Assembly: GCA_002421605.1 (NCBI GenBank)
Contig: DISJ01000013.1
Location: forward strand, 9,926 to 73,925
Length of the DNA stretch: 64,000 bases
DNA from: Rhodobacteraceae bacterium UBA6213
GTDB lineage: Bacteria > Pseudomonadota > Alphaproteobacteria > Rhodobacterales > Rhodobacteraceae
Direction of reading: 5' to 3'
The notes below the pieces were generated by a model that worked only from the letters and a program-made list of their open reading frames with translations, was not told the DNA's origin and did not search any database. The first letter of the stretch is position 1, and every line of letters starts with the position of its first letter. Made by a program: the position numbers and the translations under genes. Positions 52,548 to 61,908 of this stretch are shown here, piece by piece.

Positions 52548-53099
52548 ATGACAACGATTTGTGCAGCGGATACTGTTCAGACCAACCGAGCCGCCTCTAA
52601 CAATCTGGTGCTACCGCCGGACTTGACGATGCTGCTCAAGGCTTTCATTACACTTGACGGCATGGGACGTGGGCTTGACCCGGAGTTCGACATGGTCGCC
52701 GCCGCACAACCGTTCCTGCGCCGCCTGATGCTCGAACGCTTTTCCCCGGTACACCTTGCCCACTTTGCGCGTGGCAACCTGATGGCCGGGGCCGGGCTGA
52801 TGAGCCGGCTGCCCGAAGACCTGCGCCGCCTGCTGGCCGATGCGCAGCAAGGCAACCTGTCGTTTGGCATCGAGGTCCGGAAATTGGACCATTTGATGAA
52901 CCGCTTCGACAAAACGATCACGCGCATGAACCTGGGCATCCTGATCGCGGCACTGATCATGGGGTCGTCGATCGTGATGACCGTAGTCGGGGGCGACTTG
53001 CCGGTCGGGCTGGGGTTCTTTGCCATAGCGGGCTTTTTTGGCGCGGTGGGGGGCGGGCTGTGGCTCATGTGGTCGATCCTGCGCGGCAGCAAGGACTGA
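52548..53099 (+). pseudogene. C-terminal fragment of an AarF/UbiB-family kinase
   Basis: About 183 residues matching the end of AarF/ABC1/UbiB proteins: LPPDLTMLLKAFITLDGMGR near the start and two membrane helices at the C-terminus (LGILIAALIMGSSIVMTVVG and GFFAIAGFFGAVGGGLWLMW). The kinase core, normally about 300 residues before this point, is absent. Its 5' break faces the 5' break of the ATPase remnant, consistent with one deletion between two divergent genes. Unlikely to be functional. Confidence 0.75.
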
Positions 53100-53127
53100 G
53101 CGCCCGGACCGGCGGGGCATCGACGGG

Positions 53128-54027
53128 TCAAAGCAACCGCTCCAGCACACTGGCCTTGGCCATCATTGCATCCCGGCCGCACGAGATCGCCTTTTCAGTC
53201 TTGGTAAAGTCGAGAAAGGTCATGTCGTGCAGGTCGAGATCGACCATCACGTTCGGCGGGTCGCCGGCGAGGCGGCTGCGAAGGATCTGATCGGTCATCA
53301 GATCGATCGCGGTAGACAGAACCGCCATATAGCCAGGATTCGTGCGAGTGGGTTTACCCGTGCCACCAAGATATTTTCGCAAGATCGGCTGCAGCGCGAC
53401 CGGCGCCGAGCTTAGAACGGTCTCGATCCCGTAGCCCGAATTGGTTTCGCTCACCCCGTTGCCGCGCTGCGGCAGGTAGAGGCGCGAGTTGGGGTTGACC
53501 GCGATGATCACTTCTGCCCCGAACGCGCGGCAGGCCGAGACAGGGACAGGGTTGCTCATGCCACCGTCAAGCAGCCAGCGTCCGTCGACCCAGACCGGCG
53601 AGAAGATCCCCGGAATACCGATCGACGCGCGGACCGCTTCCGTCAGGTTGCCAGAACGCAACCAGATTTCGCGCCCTTGCGCCATGTCGGTGGCCACCGC
53701 GACAAAGGGCACCTCAACCTCGGAAAACGTCTGCTTGAAACCCAGATCGCGCAGGAGCCGGACAATGTGTTTGCCCTCGATCAGCCCGCCCGAGGCCAGG
53801 TTGACATCCAGCATCCGCCCCACCCGCATCTGGGTCAGCGCGTTTGCGTAATCTTCCAGCGCGTTGAGCGCACCCGAGACATAGGCCGCCCCGACTACAG
53901 CGCCCATTGAGGTGCCGCAGACCACGTCGGGGCGGATGCCGATCTCGGCCAAGGCGCGCAAAACGCCGATATGCGCCCAGCCTCGCGCGCCGCCACTGCC
54001 CAATGCCAGTCCTATTTTCGAAGTCAT
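53128..54027 (-). CDS. patatin-like phospholipase (RssA-type)
   Basis: 299 aa, minus strand, start ATG 54027 with AAGGAGGA. The oxyanion motif GSGGARG (10-16), nucleophile elbow GTSMG with Ser40, and DGG with Asp154 make a complete Ser-Asp dyad. Patatin-like proteins of this group are acyl hydrolases acting on membrane lipids. It lies about 60 bases after the RND pump gene on the same strand and may be part of that operon. Confidence 0.9.
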   Translation of the reverse strand: MTSKIGLALGSGGARGWAHIGVLRALAEIGIRPDVVCGTSMGAVVGAAYVSGALNALEDYANALTQMRVGRMLDVNLASGGLIEGKHIVRLLRDLGFKQTFSEVEVPFVAVATDMAQGREIWLRSGNLTEAVRASIGIPGIFSPVWVDGRWLLDGGMSNPVPVSACRAFGAEVIIAVNPNSRLYLPQRGNGVSETNSGYGIETVLSSAPVALQPILRKYLGGTGKPTRTNPGYMAVLSTAIDLMTDQILRSRLAGDPPNVMVDLDLHDMTFLDFTKTEKAISCGRDAMMAKASVLERLL

Positions 54028-54087
54028 TTTATCCTCCTTCGGTTCTCTGGCTGCGCCGGGTTGTACCATGTCTGCGCCACCCCTTGC

Positions 54088-57000
54088 CTAAGGTGCGCCC
54101 CGGTTGGCGCGACGCTTTTCCACACCGTAATAGAGCAAAGGCACGATGATGACCGAGAGCGCCGATGAGACAACCGTGCCAAAGATCAAGCTGATTGCCA
54201 GGCCACCGAAGGCCGGATCGGACAGCATGATCGATGAACCCAACATCACGGCCAGAGTGGTCAACAGAATCGGTCGTGCACGGATCACCCCGGCCTGATA
54301 GGCGGCCTCCTGCAGGTCCATGCCCTGGGCCCGGTTTTCACGGATGAAATCGATGATCAGCAGCGAACTCCGAATGGCGACGCCAGCCAGAGCGATGATG
54401 CCGACCATCGACGTAGCCGAGAAATCCGCCCCCATGAGCCAATGCCCCGGGAAGATGCCGATCAACCCGAGCGGGATCGACGCCATAGCGACAATTGGTA
54501 TCATGAACGACTTGTAGTATCCGACCAGCAGAAGGAACACGAGCAAGAGCGCGAGCCCCAAGACCATACTCATGTCGCGGTAGGTGTCGAGCAGCAGCCT
54601 GATTTCTCCGTTCCACAGGAGTTGATATTTTCCGATCGTGTCGGGCGGCGTCGATGCCAGGGTCAGATTGCCGGTTTCCAGCGATAGTCCATTGCCGATG
54701 TCCAAACCGGCAAACCTATGGTCCAGATCGGCGATGGCGTAGAGTTGGGAAGTCTGCGCCAGTTCGCCGCCGACGAAGGTCACACGCTCGTTGTCTTTAT
54801 GCAGGATCGGCCTGTCACGGATGCCTGGCACGACCTTCACAAGCTCGGACAGGGCAAGGTGTTGGCCGGCAGCGTTCTCGACGAACACCGTTTCCAGCCG
54901 AGTCGGATCGAGCTGTTGGCTGTATGGCACTCGCACCCGGATCGGCACCACGTTCTTCTCGTCGTCGAGGTGGATACGGTCGACGACCTCGCCCTCGAAC
55001 AAAACCCGCAATACCTGACCGATCTGCGCTGTGCTGACGCCAGACAGCAGGGCCTTTTCCTGATCGACGATGATCTTGTACTCGGGCGCATCTTCCGGCT
55101 GCGTGGTGCTGACATCGACCATGTCGTAGGTGTCGTTGAAGATATCCTCGGCTCGGTCCGACAGGCTGCGCAAGATCGCAAGGTCATCGCCGTAGATCTC
55201 GGCCAGAACGGTGGCGCGCATCGCCGGTCCGGGCGGTTCTTCGACCAGTTGCAACTTGGCCCCGGGATAGGTGGCGACGATTGCGGCGATCTGCGGGCGC
55301 AGGTCGCGCACCAACTCGATGGATCTGGTTGTGCGGAGACGCTTGTCGATCAAGTTGACGCGGATCTCGGCAATGTTCTGGCCGACCAGTTCAGCCGATC
55401 CCCGCATCATCGCCGCCTTGTCCGCGACCCCGGACTGCCCGACCCAGCTTAGCGTGTTGGTCACCAGCGGTTGGTGAACCAACAGCGCGTCGACCTCGCG
55501 CACCAACCTGTCGGTGGTCTCGACCGGCGTGGAAACCGGCAAGGTCAACGTCACATTGAAAGAATTGGTATCGTCCTTGGGCAGGAAGGCCATGGCGACG
55601 CCAAACGACGGCTTCGGTCCAACCACGCCTTCAGCACGGATGAATTGCCACGCCGGCTGCATGACCGTCAGCAACAGGACAGCCACCGTCACACCGTAGA
55701 GCGCCAGCCGCGCGGAGCGTCGCTTCATCGCAAACAACAGAAACCAGCGATAGGCGCGCGCCAGCCGATGCGGGCGTTTCTCCGCCGCCCCCGCCCCCCC
55801 GTGCGCGCCCAACTCAAGCCAGCGATACGCGGCCCAGGGGGTCACGGTATAGGCAAAGAAAAGCGATGCCGCCATCGCGATCGGTACGTTCACGGCGACG
55901 GGAAAGAAGTACTGCCCCGGCATCCCGCCAACCAGCACCAGCGAGGCAAAGACCACAACGACCGTCGCGGTCGCCAGATTGGCGGCGCCGCCAACTTCGG
56001 CGCTGGCGCGAATGGTGGTGTCCCTCTTGCTGTCACCGCCTTTGCCGCCATCCGCATAGCGGCGATGAATGTTTTCAATCACGACGATGGCGTCGTCGAC
56101 CAGCAGGCCAAGCGACAGGATCAGGGCGAACAGGCTGACCCGGTTAATGGTGATGCCAGCGATGAAATCGGCCCCGACCGTCACCAGAAGCACCAGTGGC
56201 ACCGAGATCGCGACGATCAGCGCCTCGCGCCAGCCCAGGAACAGGACAAGAATGAGCAAGACCGTGGCAATGGCGATGCCGAGATGTTCGATCAGCACGT
56301 TGACAGCGGCGTTGGCGGCGTCGCCGTCGTTGCGGGTGACGATGACCTGCACTTCGCTCGGCACGAACTCGGCTTGCATCCGCTCGATGCGCGCGATCAC
56401 ATCGTCCGCCATGAACACCGAGTTGGCCCCGGCCTTCTTGGCGACCGCGAGTGTGACTGCCGCCATGTCATGCTCGCCGATCTCCGAAAACCTCGGGTCG
56501 GCCGCACCGAAGCGGAACCGGCTCAGGTGCGCGGGTTCGATCGGCGGGCCGTCAACGACGTCGGCAATGTCGCTCAGGTAGATTGGCCGGCCTTCGTTCT
56601 GGCCCACGATCAGGTCGCGCACATCGTCCGCACCCCGGAAGAAACCTTCAAGCGCGACCATATGCACTGTGCCATCGCGCACCGAATGTCCGACCGGAAT
56701 CCCGAAATTGCTGCCGGTCAGCGTGTTACGTACACGCGACAGCGGCACGCCATAGGCGGCCAGCCGGTCGGGGTCGAGATCGACGCGGATTTCCCGGTCG
56801 CGCCCGCCTTTGACCGAGACCACCGACACGCTCGGCAGGCTGTGCAGCCGCTCCGCGATCCGGTCTGCCATGCGCTTCAAGGCGTAGTCGTCATAGATGG
56901 TGGAGGCCAGCGTTACCGTCACCGCCGCGATATCGTCTGCGTCGATGGCCCGGATCAGCGGCGTGCCGGCACCGGAGGGCATCCGGTCGAGGTTACTGAA

Positions 57001-57360
57001 AATCCGATCATACAATCTTATCAGGCTGGCTTCCTTGTTCTCACCGGCCTTGAATTGCACCACCACCACGCCGACCGAGTTCATCGCCACGGCCTGGGTG
57101 TGATCGACACCGGTAATCTCGCTGACGATCCCCTCCAGCGGGGTCACGATCAGGCTTTCCACTTCCAGGCTCGACGCGCCCGGCAATTGCACCGTGATCT
57201 GCGCCGAGGGGATGTTGATCTGGGGATTTTCCTCGCGCGGGGTGAACACCACGGCAATGGCTCCGAAAACCACGACCGATATGATGATCAGCACCGTCAG
57301 CTTCGAAGAGACAAACATCTCCGCCAGGCGCCCGGCAAGGTTTCGTGGCAGTTCGTTCAT
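54088..57360 (-). CDS. RND efflux pump inner-membrane protein
   Basis: 1090 aa. The topology and motifs of the AcrB/HAE1 RND family are visible: first membrane helix near residues 18-38, large periplasmic loops, the fourth-helix proton motif GLLVDDAIVVIENIHRRYAD near residue 416, and a repeated second half. It pumps toxic compounds out of the periplasm or membrane using the proton gradient. It overlaps the adaptor gene by four bases (ATGA). Confidence 0.9.
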   Translation of the reverse strand: MNELPRNLAGRLAEMFVSSKLTVLIIISVVVFGAIAVVFTPREENPQINIPSAQITVQLPGASSLEVESLIVTPLEGIVSEITGVDHTQAVAMNSVGVVVVQFKAGENKEASLIRLYDRIFSNLDRMPSGAGTPLIRAIDADDIAAVTVTLASTIYDDYALKRMADRIAERLHSLPSVSVVSVKGGRDREIRVDLDPDRLAAYGVPLSRVRNTLTGSNFGIPVGHSVRDGTVHMVALEGFFRGADDVRDLIVGQNEGRPIYLSDIADVVDGPPIEPAHLSRFRFGAADPRFSEIGEHDMAAVTLAVAKKAGANSVFMADDVIARIERMQAEFVPSEVQVIVTRNDGDAANAAVNVLIEHLGIAIATVLLILVLFLGWREALIVAISVPLVLLVTVGADFIAGITINRVSLFALILSLGLLVDDAIVVIENIHRRYADGGKGGDSKRDTTIRASAEVGGAANLATATVVVVFASLVLVGGMPGQYFFPVAVNVPIAMAASLFFAYTVTPWAAYRWLELGAHGGAGAAEKRPHRLARAYRWFLLFAMKRRSARLALYGVTVAVLLLTVMQPAWQFIRAEGVVGPKPSFGVAMAFLPKDDTNSFNVTLTLPVSTPVETTDRLVREVDALLVHQPLVTNTLSWVGQSGVADKAAMMRGSAELVGQNIAEIRVNLIDKRLRTTRSIELVRDLRPQIAAIVATYPGAKLQLVEEPPGPAMRATVLAEIYGDDLAILRSLSDRAEDIFNDTYDMVDVSTTQPEDAPEYKIIVDQEKALLSGVSTAQIGQVLRVLFEGEVVDRIHLDDEKNVVPIRVRVPYSQQLDPTRLETVFVENAAGQHLALSELVKVVPGIRDRPILHKDNERVTFVGGELAQTSQLYAIADLDHRFAGLDIGNGLSLETGNLTLASTPPDTIGKYQLLWNGEIRLLLDTYRDMSMVLGLALLLVFLLLVGYYKSFMIPIVAMASIPLGLIGIFPGHWLMGADFSATSMVGIIALAGVAIRSSLLIIDFIRENRAQGMDLQEAAYQAGVIRARPILLTTLAVMLGSSIMLSDPAFGGLAISLIFGTVVSSALSVIIVPLLYYGVEKRRANRGAP

Positions 57361-58463
57361 TGGCCGGGCCCCGCCCCGGCTGTGACGATCAGGTCGCCGT
57401 CACGCACGCGCCCGTCATCGCGCGCCAGAATGGTCTCGCCGCCCTCCAGCCCGGCACGGATTTCGGTGGACGGACCGAAGACCCGTCCACCGTGGACCCA
57501 CCGAAACCGCGCGATCCTGTCGTCGCCGACGACGAATACTCCGGTCAAGCCACCACGCGTTGCCAAGGCCAGGTTCGGCACCAGCACAACAATGTCGGAG
57601 CCGATGACGAAATGCGCGCGCCCGAACATGCCGGGGAAAGCGTCCAGACCCGCCGGCAGTGCGAGGTCGACATCGTACCGGCGTGTCACCGGGTCGCCCG
57701 AAGGGATAACGCGGAGAACCTCCCCGGGAATGTCGATTTCGGCAAGCGCGTCGATCTCGATCCTTGCGGCGGCGCCCACCTGCACATTCGCGATCTGGCT
57801 TTCCGAGACCGAGGTCCGGAACAGCAGCCGCTCGCGCGATTCGATCGTCAGGATCGGAATCCCCGGGCTGGCCAGGTCGCCCACCTGCTTTCGCCGCGCG
57901 ACGACGATGCCGTCGATCGGGCTGAGCAGGGTCGTGTATTTCTGCCCCGCCAGAGCGGTGTCGAGCACCGCTTGCGACTCTGCCAAGCCGGCGCGGGCCA
58001 AATCGCGCGCCACAGTCGTCTGGCGCAAAGCTTCCAACGAGACCGCCCCGCGTTCCTGCAGGCCTGACAGGCGCGCGTGATCCGTTTCGGCGTTTTCCAA
58101 CGAGGTCTTGGCCGAACTCAGCGCCGCCTCGGCACGTCTGATAGCGCCTTCCACTTCGGTCGGATCGATCTCGACAAGAATGTCGCCGGCGGAAATCACA
58201 TCACCCTCGTTGACGCCGATCCTCTGGATGTACCCCGTCGCGCGCGACGATACCTCGATGCGCTCCTCGGATGTAACGCTGCCGGGCGTGCTGTATAGCC
58301 GGTCAACCGGCCGGGCGAGCACCTGCACCACTGGCAGTTCCAGCGCGCGCGCGTCGGGGGCTGCATTCGGGGCGGGATCTTGCTTGCACGCAGCGAGACC
58401 CAGCAGGCAAAGTCCTGCCAGCGCCCATGTCGCTTTGGCAATGTAAGTCGGGCGTGTCATCAA
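57357..58463 (-). CDS. RND periplasmic adaptor lipoprotein (MFP)
   Basis: 368 aa. The signal peptide ends in the lipobox LAAC (LCLLGLAACKQDPAP), so the protein is lipid-anchored. It has the biotin-lipoyl hairpin (TGYIQRIGVNEGDVISAGDI), a coiled-coil hairpin (RRAEAALSSAKTSLENAETD) and beta-barrel parts typical of AcrA-like adaptors. Coupled to both the TetR and pump genes by four-base overlaps. Confidence 0.9.
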   Translation of the reverse strand: MMTRPTYIAKATWALAGLCLLGLAACKQDPAPNAAPDARALELPVVQVLARPVDRLYSTPGSVTSEERIEVSSRATGYIQRIGVNEGDVISAGDILVEIDPTEVEGAIRRAEAALSSAKTSLENAETDHARLSGLQERGAVSLEALRQTTVARDLARAGLAESQAVLDTALAGQKYTTLLSPIDGIVVARRKQVGDLASPGIPILTIESRERLLFRTSVSESQIANVQVGAAARIEIDALAEIDIPGEVLRVIPSGDPVTRRYDVDLALPAGLDAFPGMFGRAHFVIGSDIVVLVPNLALATRGGLTGVFVVGDDRIARFRWVHGGRVFGPSTEIRAGLEGGETILARDDGRVRDGDLIVTAGAGPGQ

Positions 58464-59092
58464 CTGGGTGCTTTCGGTTGCGGTTGCGCCAGCAGCCCGT
58501 GCAGGACCAGATTTTTCGTATGCGCAGCGAAATCTTTCAGACTTTGCTTCGTGTTGCGTTGGCCGGTGAGAACTTCGAGCACCGGCGTCAATTGGACGTA
58601 TCCCATCACCAGGGCAATGATCGAAGCGGCCGAAAGGCTCGCGTCCTTTGCCGGCGCAAGACGATGCATCAAACGCTCGATCTCGCGAAACGGCGCCGCC
58701 ATCACGTCCTCGGTCAAAAGCCTGAGCCGGTCGCGGTCGCCGGCCAGAAGTTCGCGTTGAACCAACCGTGCCAACACCGGATTGTCCGAGAATTGCTGCG
58801 TCAGCCAGATGATCAGACGCTCCAGCGTGACATCTGGCGCGTCATCCCCCTTTACGATCGTTCCCAAGGCTTTGGCCCGGTCGGAAAAGACGTGCCGAAG
58901 CGCGGCGGTATAGATCGCGTCCTTGTCGGGGAAATGGTGGTAGAGCGCCGCCGGCGTAGTATGAATCTCGCGCGCGAGATCGCGGATCGAAACGGCCGCG
59001 TAGCCGTGCTTGGCGAACAATACGGTCGCTGCTTCGAGGATCGAAATCTTGCGATCGGAAAGCGCAGGTGCGGTCAGATCGACGCTTGACAT
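58460..59092 (-). CDS. TetR-family repressor of the efflux operon
   Basis: 210 aa, minus strand, start ATG 59092 with AGGAG upstream. The N-terminal helix-turn-helix (SIRDLAREIHTTPAALYHHF) is typical of TetR regulators; the C-terminal part would bind a drug or lipid ligand. As first gene of TetR-MFP-RND-patatin it probably represses the operon through the dyad at 59105-59120. Confidence 0.9.
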   Translation of the reverse strand: MSSVDLTAPALSDRKISILEAATVLFAKHGYAAVSIRDLAREIHTTPAALYHHFPDKDAIYTAALRHVFSDRAKALGTIVKGDDAPDVTLERLIIWLTQQFSDNPVLARLVQRELLAGDRDRLRLLTEDVMAAPFREIERLMHRLAPAKDASLSAASIIALVMGYVQLTPVLEVLTGQRNTKQSLKDFAAHTKNLVLHGLLAQPQPKAPS

Positions 59093-59104
59093 CCAAGGGC
59101 TCCT

Positions 59105-59120
59105 AACTGAACGTTCGTTT
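59105..59120. promoter_or_regulatory. candidate TetR operator
   Basis: AACT-GAACGTTC-GTTT is a 16-bp dyad, with a perfect eight-base core GAACGTTC (59109-59116) and weaker flanks. It lies just upstream of the TetR start, facing the glycosyltransferase gene on the other side. Binding is inferred from position. Confidence 0.5.
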
Positions 59121-59288
59121 GGGTAACTAGGGGTGGCATTCACCACTGTCAAGACAGCGAGCGGTCCCGCCCGCAACCGCAAGCACATGGGACAAGAGAA
59201 TTCGCACGATGTGCCGGCCAATCTGCACCCTATGGTCGAATTGCCGTTCCGCAAGATGCATGCCATAGGAAATGAGAAAGCAGTCTTT

Positions 59289-60575
59289 GTGAAAATTGCC
59301 ATCTTCACCAATACGTTCAGCCCCCATGTCGGCGGCGTGGCGCGCAGCGTCAGTAGCCTTGCCGATGGGTTGCGCGCGCGCGGGCATCAGGTCTTGATGG
59401 TGGCGCCGAAGTTCCCGGATCATGGGGATTCAACCGACGACATCGTTCGTATTCCCGCCTATCAGCAATTTGCCGGCACCGACTTTTCGGTGCCCAGCCC
59501 AATCAGTCGGTCACTGACGGGGCGGCTCGACGCGTTCGCGCCGGATATCGTTCATTCACATCACCCGTTTCTGCTGGGCGGCACCGCGCTGCGCGTCGCC
59601 GCAGCGCGCAATACCCCGATCGTCTACACCTATCACACGCGCTATGACCTTTATGGCCACTACGTGATCCACAACTCGAATATCACCCGGCGCCTCGCGC
59701 TGGGTCTTTCGATCGGTTATTGCAACCTGTGCGACGCAGTGATCGCCCCGAGTAAAAGCATCGCCGCCTTCGCTGCGCTGAACGGGGTGAAGACGATGAC
59801 GGTGGTCATCCCCACCGGGGTGAACACAGTGCCGCTGGACGAAACCGACACCGCCCGGCTGCGCGCGCGCTACGCGATCCCGGCCAATGCGTTTGTCGTT
59901 GGCCACGTCGGGCGGCTGGCGCAGGAAAAGAACCTTGGCTACCTGACTTACGTTCTGATCCGGTTTCTCCAGGCCGCGCCCGACGCGCATGCGCTCATCA
60001 CCGGCCATGGCGAGATGAGTGCGCCGATGGCCGCCGCCTTTGCCGAGGCAGGCGTGTCGCGACGGGTTCACATGACCGGGGTCCTCACCGGGGTCGACCT
60101 GTCTCGGGCTTACGCAAGCATGGACGTGTTCGCGTTCTCGTCGGTCTCGGAGACACAAGGGCTGGTGCTGATCGAGGCAATGGCCACCGGCGCGCCGGTG
60201 CTGGCGCTCGATGCGCCCGGCGCGCGTGACGTGGTCGTCGACCGCGAAAACGGCCGACTGCTGGCGAGCGATGCCTCGACCGAGACCTTCGCCGAAACAC
60301 TGGGCTGGTTCGCCGCCCGCTCGCCGGACGATGTCGGCGACATGCGGGTCCGGGCGAAATGTACTGCGGCTGAATTTTCGCAGGAAACCACGATCCAGAA
60401 AACCCTCGATCTTTACGCGGCACTGATCGAACGTCAGCCAATCCGCCCGTCGATAGAAGACAGCGCCTGGAACGCCGCCAAGCGCCGCCTTGCCGAACAA
60501 TGGCGCACCGTCGGGCACATGGCCTTTGCGCTCACCGACGCGGTTCTGATGCCGGAGTGGCCAACCGATGAATAG
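59289..60575 (+). CDS. glycosyltransferase family 4 protein
   Basis: 428 aa from the GTG at 59289 (KIAIFTNTFSPHVGGVARSV); an ATG at 59256 is possible. The two Rossmann-like halves of GT-B enzymes are present, with the donor-binding part SVSETQGLVLIEAMATGAPV near residue 280-300 and a short acidic EX7E-like motif (E...E) there. Similar proteins transfer sugars to diacylglycerol or lipid carriers. Paired with the acyltransferase-like gene that follows. Confidence 0.85.
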   Translation: MKIAIFTNTFSPHVGGVARSVSSLADGLRARGHQVLMVAPKFPDHGDSTDDIVRIPAYQQFAGTDFSVPSPISRSLTGRLDAFAPDIVHSHHPFLLGGTALRVAAARNTPIVYTYHTRYDLYGHYVIHNSNITRRLALGLSIGYCNLCDAVIAPSKSIAAFAALNGVKTMTVVIPTGVNTVPLDETDTARLRARYAIPANAFVVGHVGRLAQEKNLGYLTYVLIRFLQAAPDAHALITGHGEMSAPMAAAFAEAGVSRRVHMTGVLTGVDLSRAYASMDVFAFSSVSETQGLVLIEAMATGAPVLALDAPGARDVVVDRENGRLLASDASTETFAETLGWFAARSPDDVGDMRVRAKCTAAEFSQETTIQKTLDLYAALIERQPIRPSIEDSAWNAAKRRLAEQWRTVGHMAFALTDAVLMPEWPTDE

Positions 60576-60620
60576 TTGCCCCCAGACTGCCGAAATCGCC
60601 GGATCACGAAACCGGGTTCC

Positions 60621-61277
60621 ATGGCCGTCATGCCCTTGATCGCAAGTATCAACGCAATCCTGGCCCGCTTCTCGGGCAATGCCATTGCTTTTGTCTATCA
60701 GCTCTGGAGCGCCTCGTGGTCGGTGGACAAGACCGAAATCGCCCGACTGGAAGAGCTGTCGGCGGCGGGTGAAGGCGTAATTCTGGTGTTTTGGCACGGC
60801 AAATTCCTGCCGCTGTTTGCGTTGCTCGAAGGCCAGCACGCGGTTGTCTTCACCAGCGAAGGGTTTCGCGGTACTGTCATCGCCCGGATCTGCCAGAAAT
60901 TCGGATATGTGCCGTCGATCCTCCCGCCGGGCGGGCGGGGTGCCGCCTACCGGCACATGATCCGGGAAATGCAGCACGGCAAGACTGCAGCCTTTGCCAC
61001 CGACGGACCGCTTGGACCGTATCGCCAGGCCAAGCCCGGCGCGGTTCGGATGGCGTCGCAACTTGGGTTCCTGATCTTGCCGGTTTCGGTCGTGAGTCAG
61101 CCCAAGCGGGTGATGGAAAAGCGCTGGGACAAGCGCGAATGGCCGCATTGGGGCGCTACCGTCACGCTTCGGACTGGAGATCCCATTCGCATACCCGCCG
61201 GTCTGAAAGGGGACGCGGTTCGCAAGTGGACGGCAATCGTGACACGAGCCATTGACGCCAATGAGCACCGCAAGTGA
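60621..61277 (+). CDS. DUF374-type acyltransferase-like protein
   Basis: 218 aa from the ATG at 60621; other in-frame starts exist. The sequence shows the DUF374/lysophospholipid-acyltransferase pattern: VILVFWHGKFLPLFALLEG with the conserved His, then TSEGFRGTVIARICQKFGY, and FATDGPLGPYRQAKPGA. These proteins act on membrane lipid A or glycolipid acyl chains. Its position behind the glycosyltransferase suggests a shared role in glycolipid or envelope synthesis. Confidence 0.85.
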   Translation: MAVMPLIASINAILARFSGNAIAFVYQLWSASWSVDKTEIARLEELSAAGEGVILVFWHGKFLPLFALLEGQHAVVFTSEGFRGTVIARICQKFGYVPSILPPGGRGAAYRHMIREMQHGKTAAFATDGPLGPYRQAKPGAVRMASQLGFLILPVSVVSQPKRVMEKRWDKREWPHWGATVTLRTGDPIRIPAGLKGDAVRKWTAIVTRAIDANEHRK

Positions 61278-61337
61278 TTGCCCGTGTTCAGAGGAAACGG
61301 CCGCTCCTGGAAGTTGCGCCCAGAGTATCCGTGTTGA
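61278..61337. other. non-coding start of a degraded segment
   Basis: No gene. It leads into transposase-like remnants on both strands up to about 61930. Nothing else was recognised here. Confidence 0.4.
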
Positions 61338-61409
61338 TCAAGCGGTTATTAGTGTCCATTTTCGATCTGCTTTGACCAGTGCATTTGCGGTTTCGATGAG
61401 TTTTCTCAT
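61338..61409 (-). pseudogene. C-terminal remnant of an IS110-like transposase
   Basis: 24 codons on the minus strand (MRKLIETANALVKADRKWTL...) look like the extreme C-terminus of IS110-family transposases (the conserved MRKL...NALL end). A stop codon lies eight codons upstream in the same frame, so the gene is broken. It is a small relic only; family assignment from memory. Confidence 0.4.
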
Positions 61410-61908
61410 GACGGCGACTATTGCAGATATCTAAACCGCCGTCAGCACAGCGACAATAAATCGAGTTGCGCTCTGGTTTGTCATCGCAATCTCCTTTGAT
61501 GAGCGTGTTTAAACCGACATTACCCAAGTGGCCTGCCGTTTGACAGCAAGATCGCCGGAATCTGCCCGCTGGACAAGCGCTTTTCGCGCCCGAGCGGCGT
61601 CGGCGGTCGTGCAGACGGCTGGAACTGGGTGGATCGGCCCGCGAATCCGCCGAATCCTTGCCTGGCGTCGGCGTCTTTTCGCGCAGCGGACAGACCTGCC
61701 CTGCCGCTTTCGTACAGTTTGGGCCTGGATCGCGGTCACGCGCATAGCGGCGGCGCTCGAAGGCGGTGGATGGCGGCAAGGAAGGCCCTCGGCGATCGCA
61801 TCGCCGCAAGAGATCCCGACCGCCAGACCGCCGAAATCCAGATCCGCATCGCCCTCATGAACCGCTTCTCAGTCCTCGGCACCGCCGAGATCGTCCGCGT
61901 GGCATGAG
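61410..61908 (+). mobile_element. probable insertion-sequence remnant with transposase 3' end
   Basis: The plus strand ends in a frame whose C-terminus (AEIQIRIALMNRFSVLGTAE..., stop at 61905-61907) resembles ends of transposases common in Rhodobacterales, but earlier parts are in other frames and broken. It is followed by GGGGAAAAGGGGACCC near 61916-61931, which may be the element's terminal repeat. The downstream HlyD-type gene loses its end exactly here. Family not determined. Confidence 0.4.

Noticed and set aside
55471..58080. Very long plus-strand open frame (869 codons) opposite the RND pump and adaptor
   Set aside because: It is the antisense shadow of two strong genes, has His/Arg/Gln-rich low-quality composition, no ribosome binding site and no domain.
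59556..61268. 570-codon minus-strand frame opposite the glycosyltransferase and acyltransferase
   Set aside because: Antisense shadow caused by high GC; both plus-strand genes have clear family motifs.
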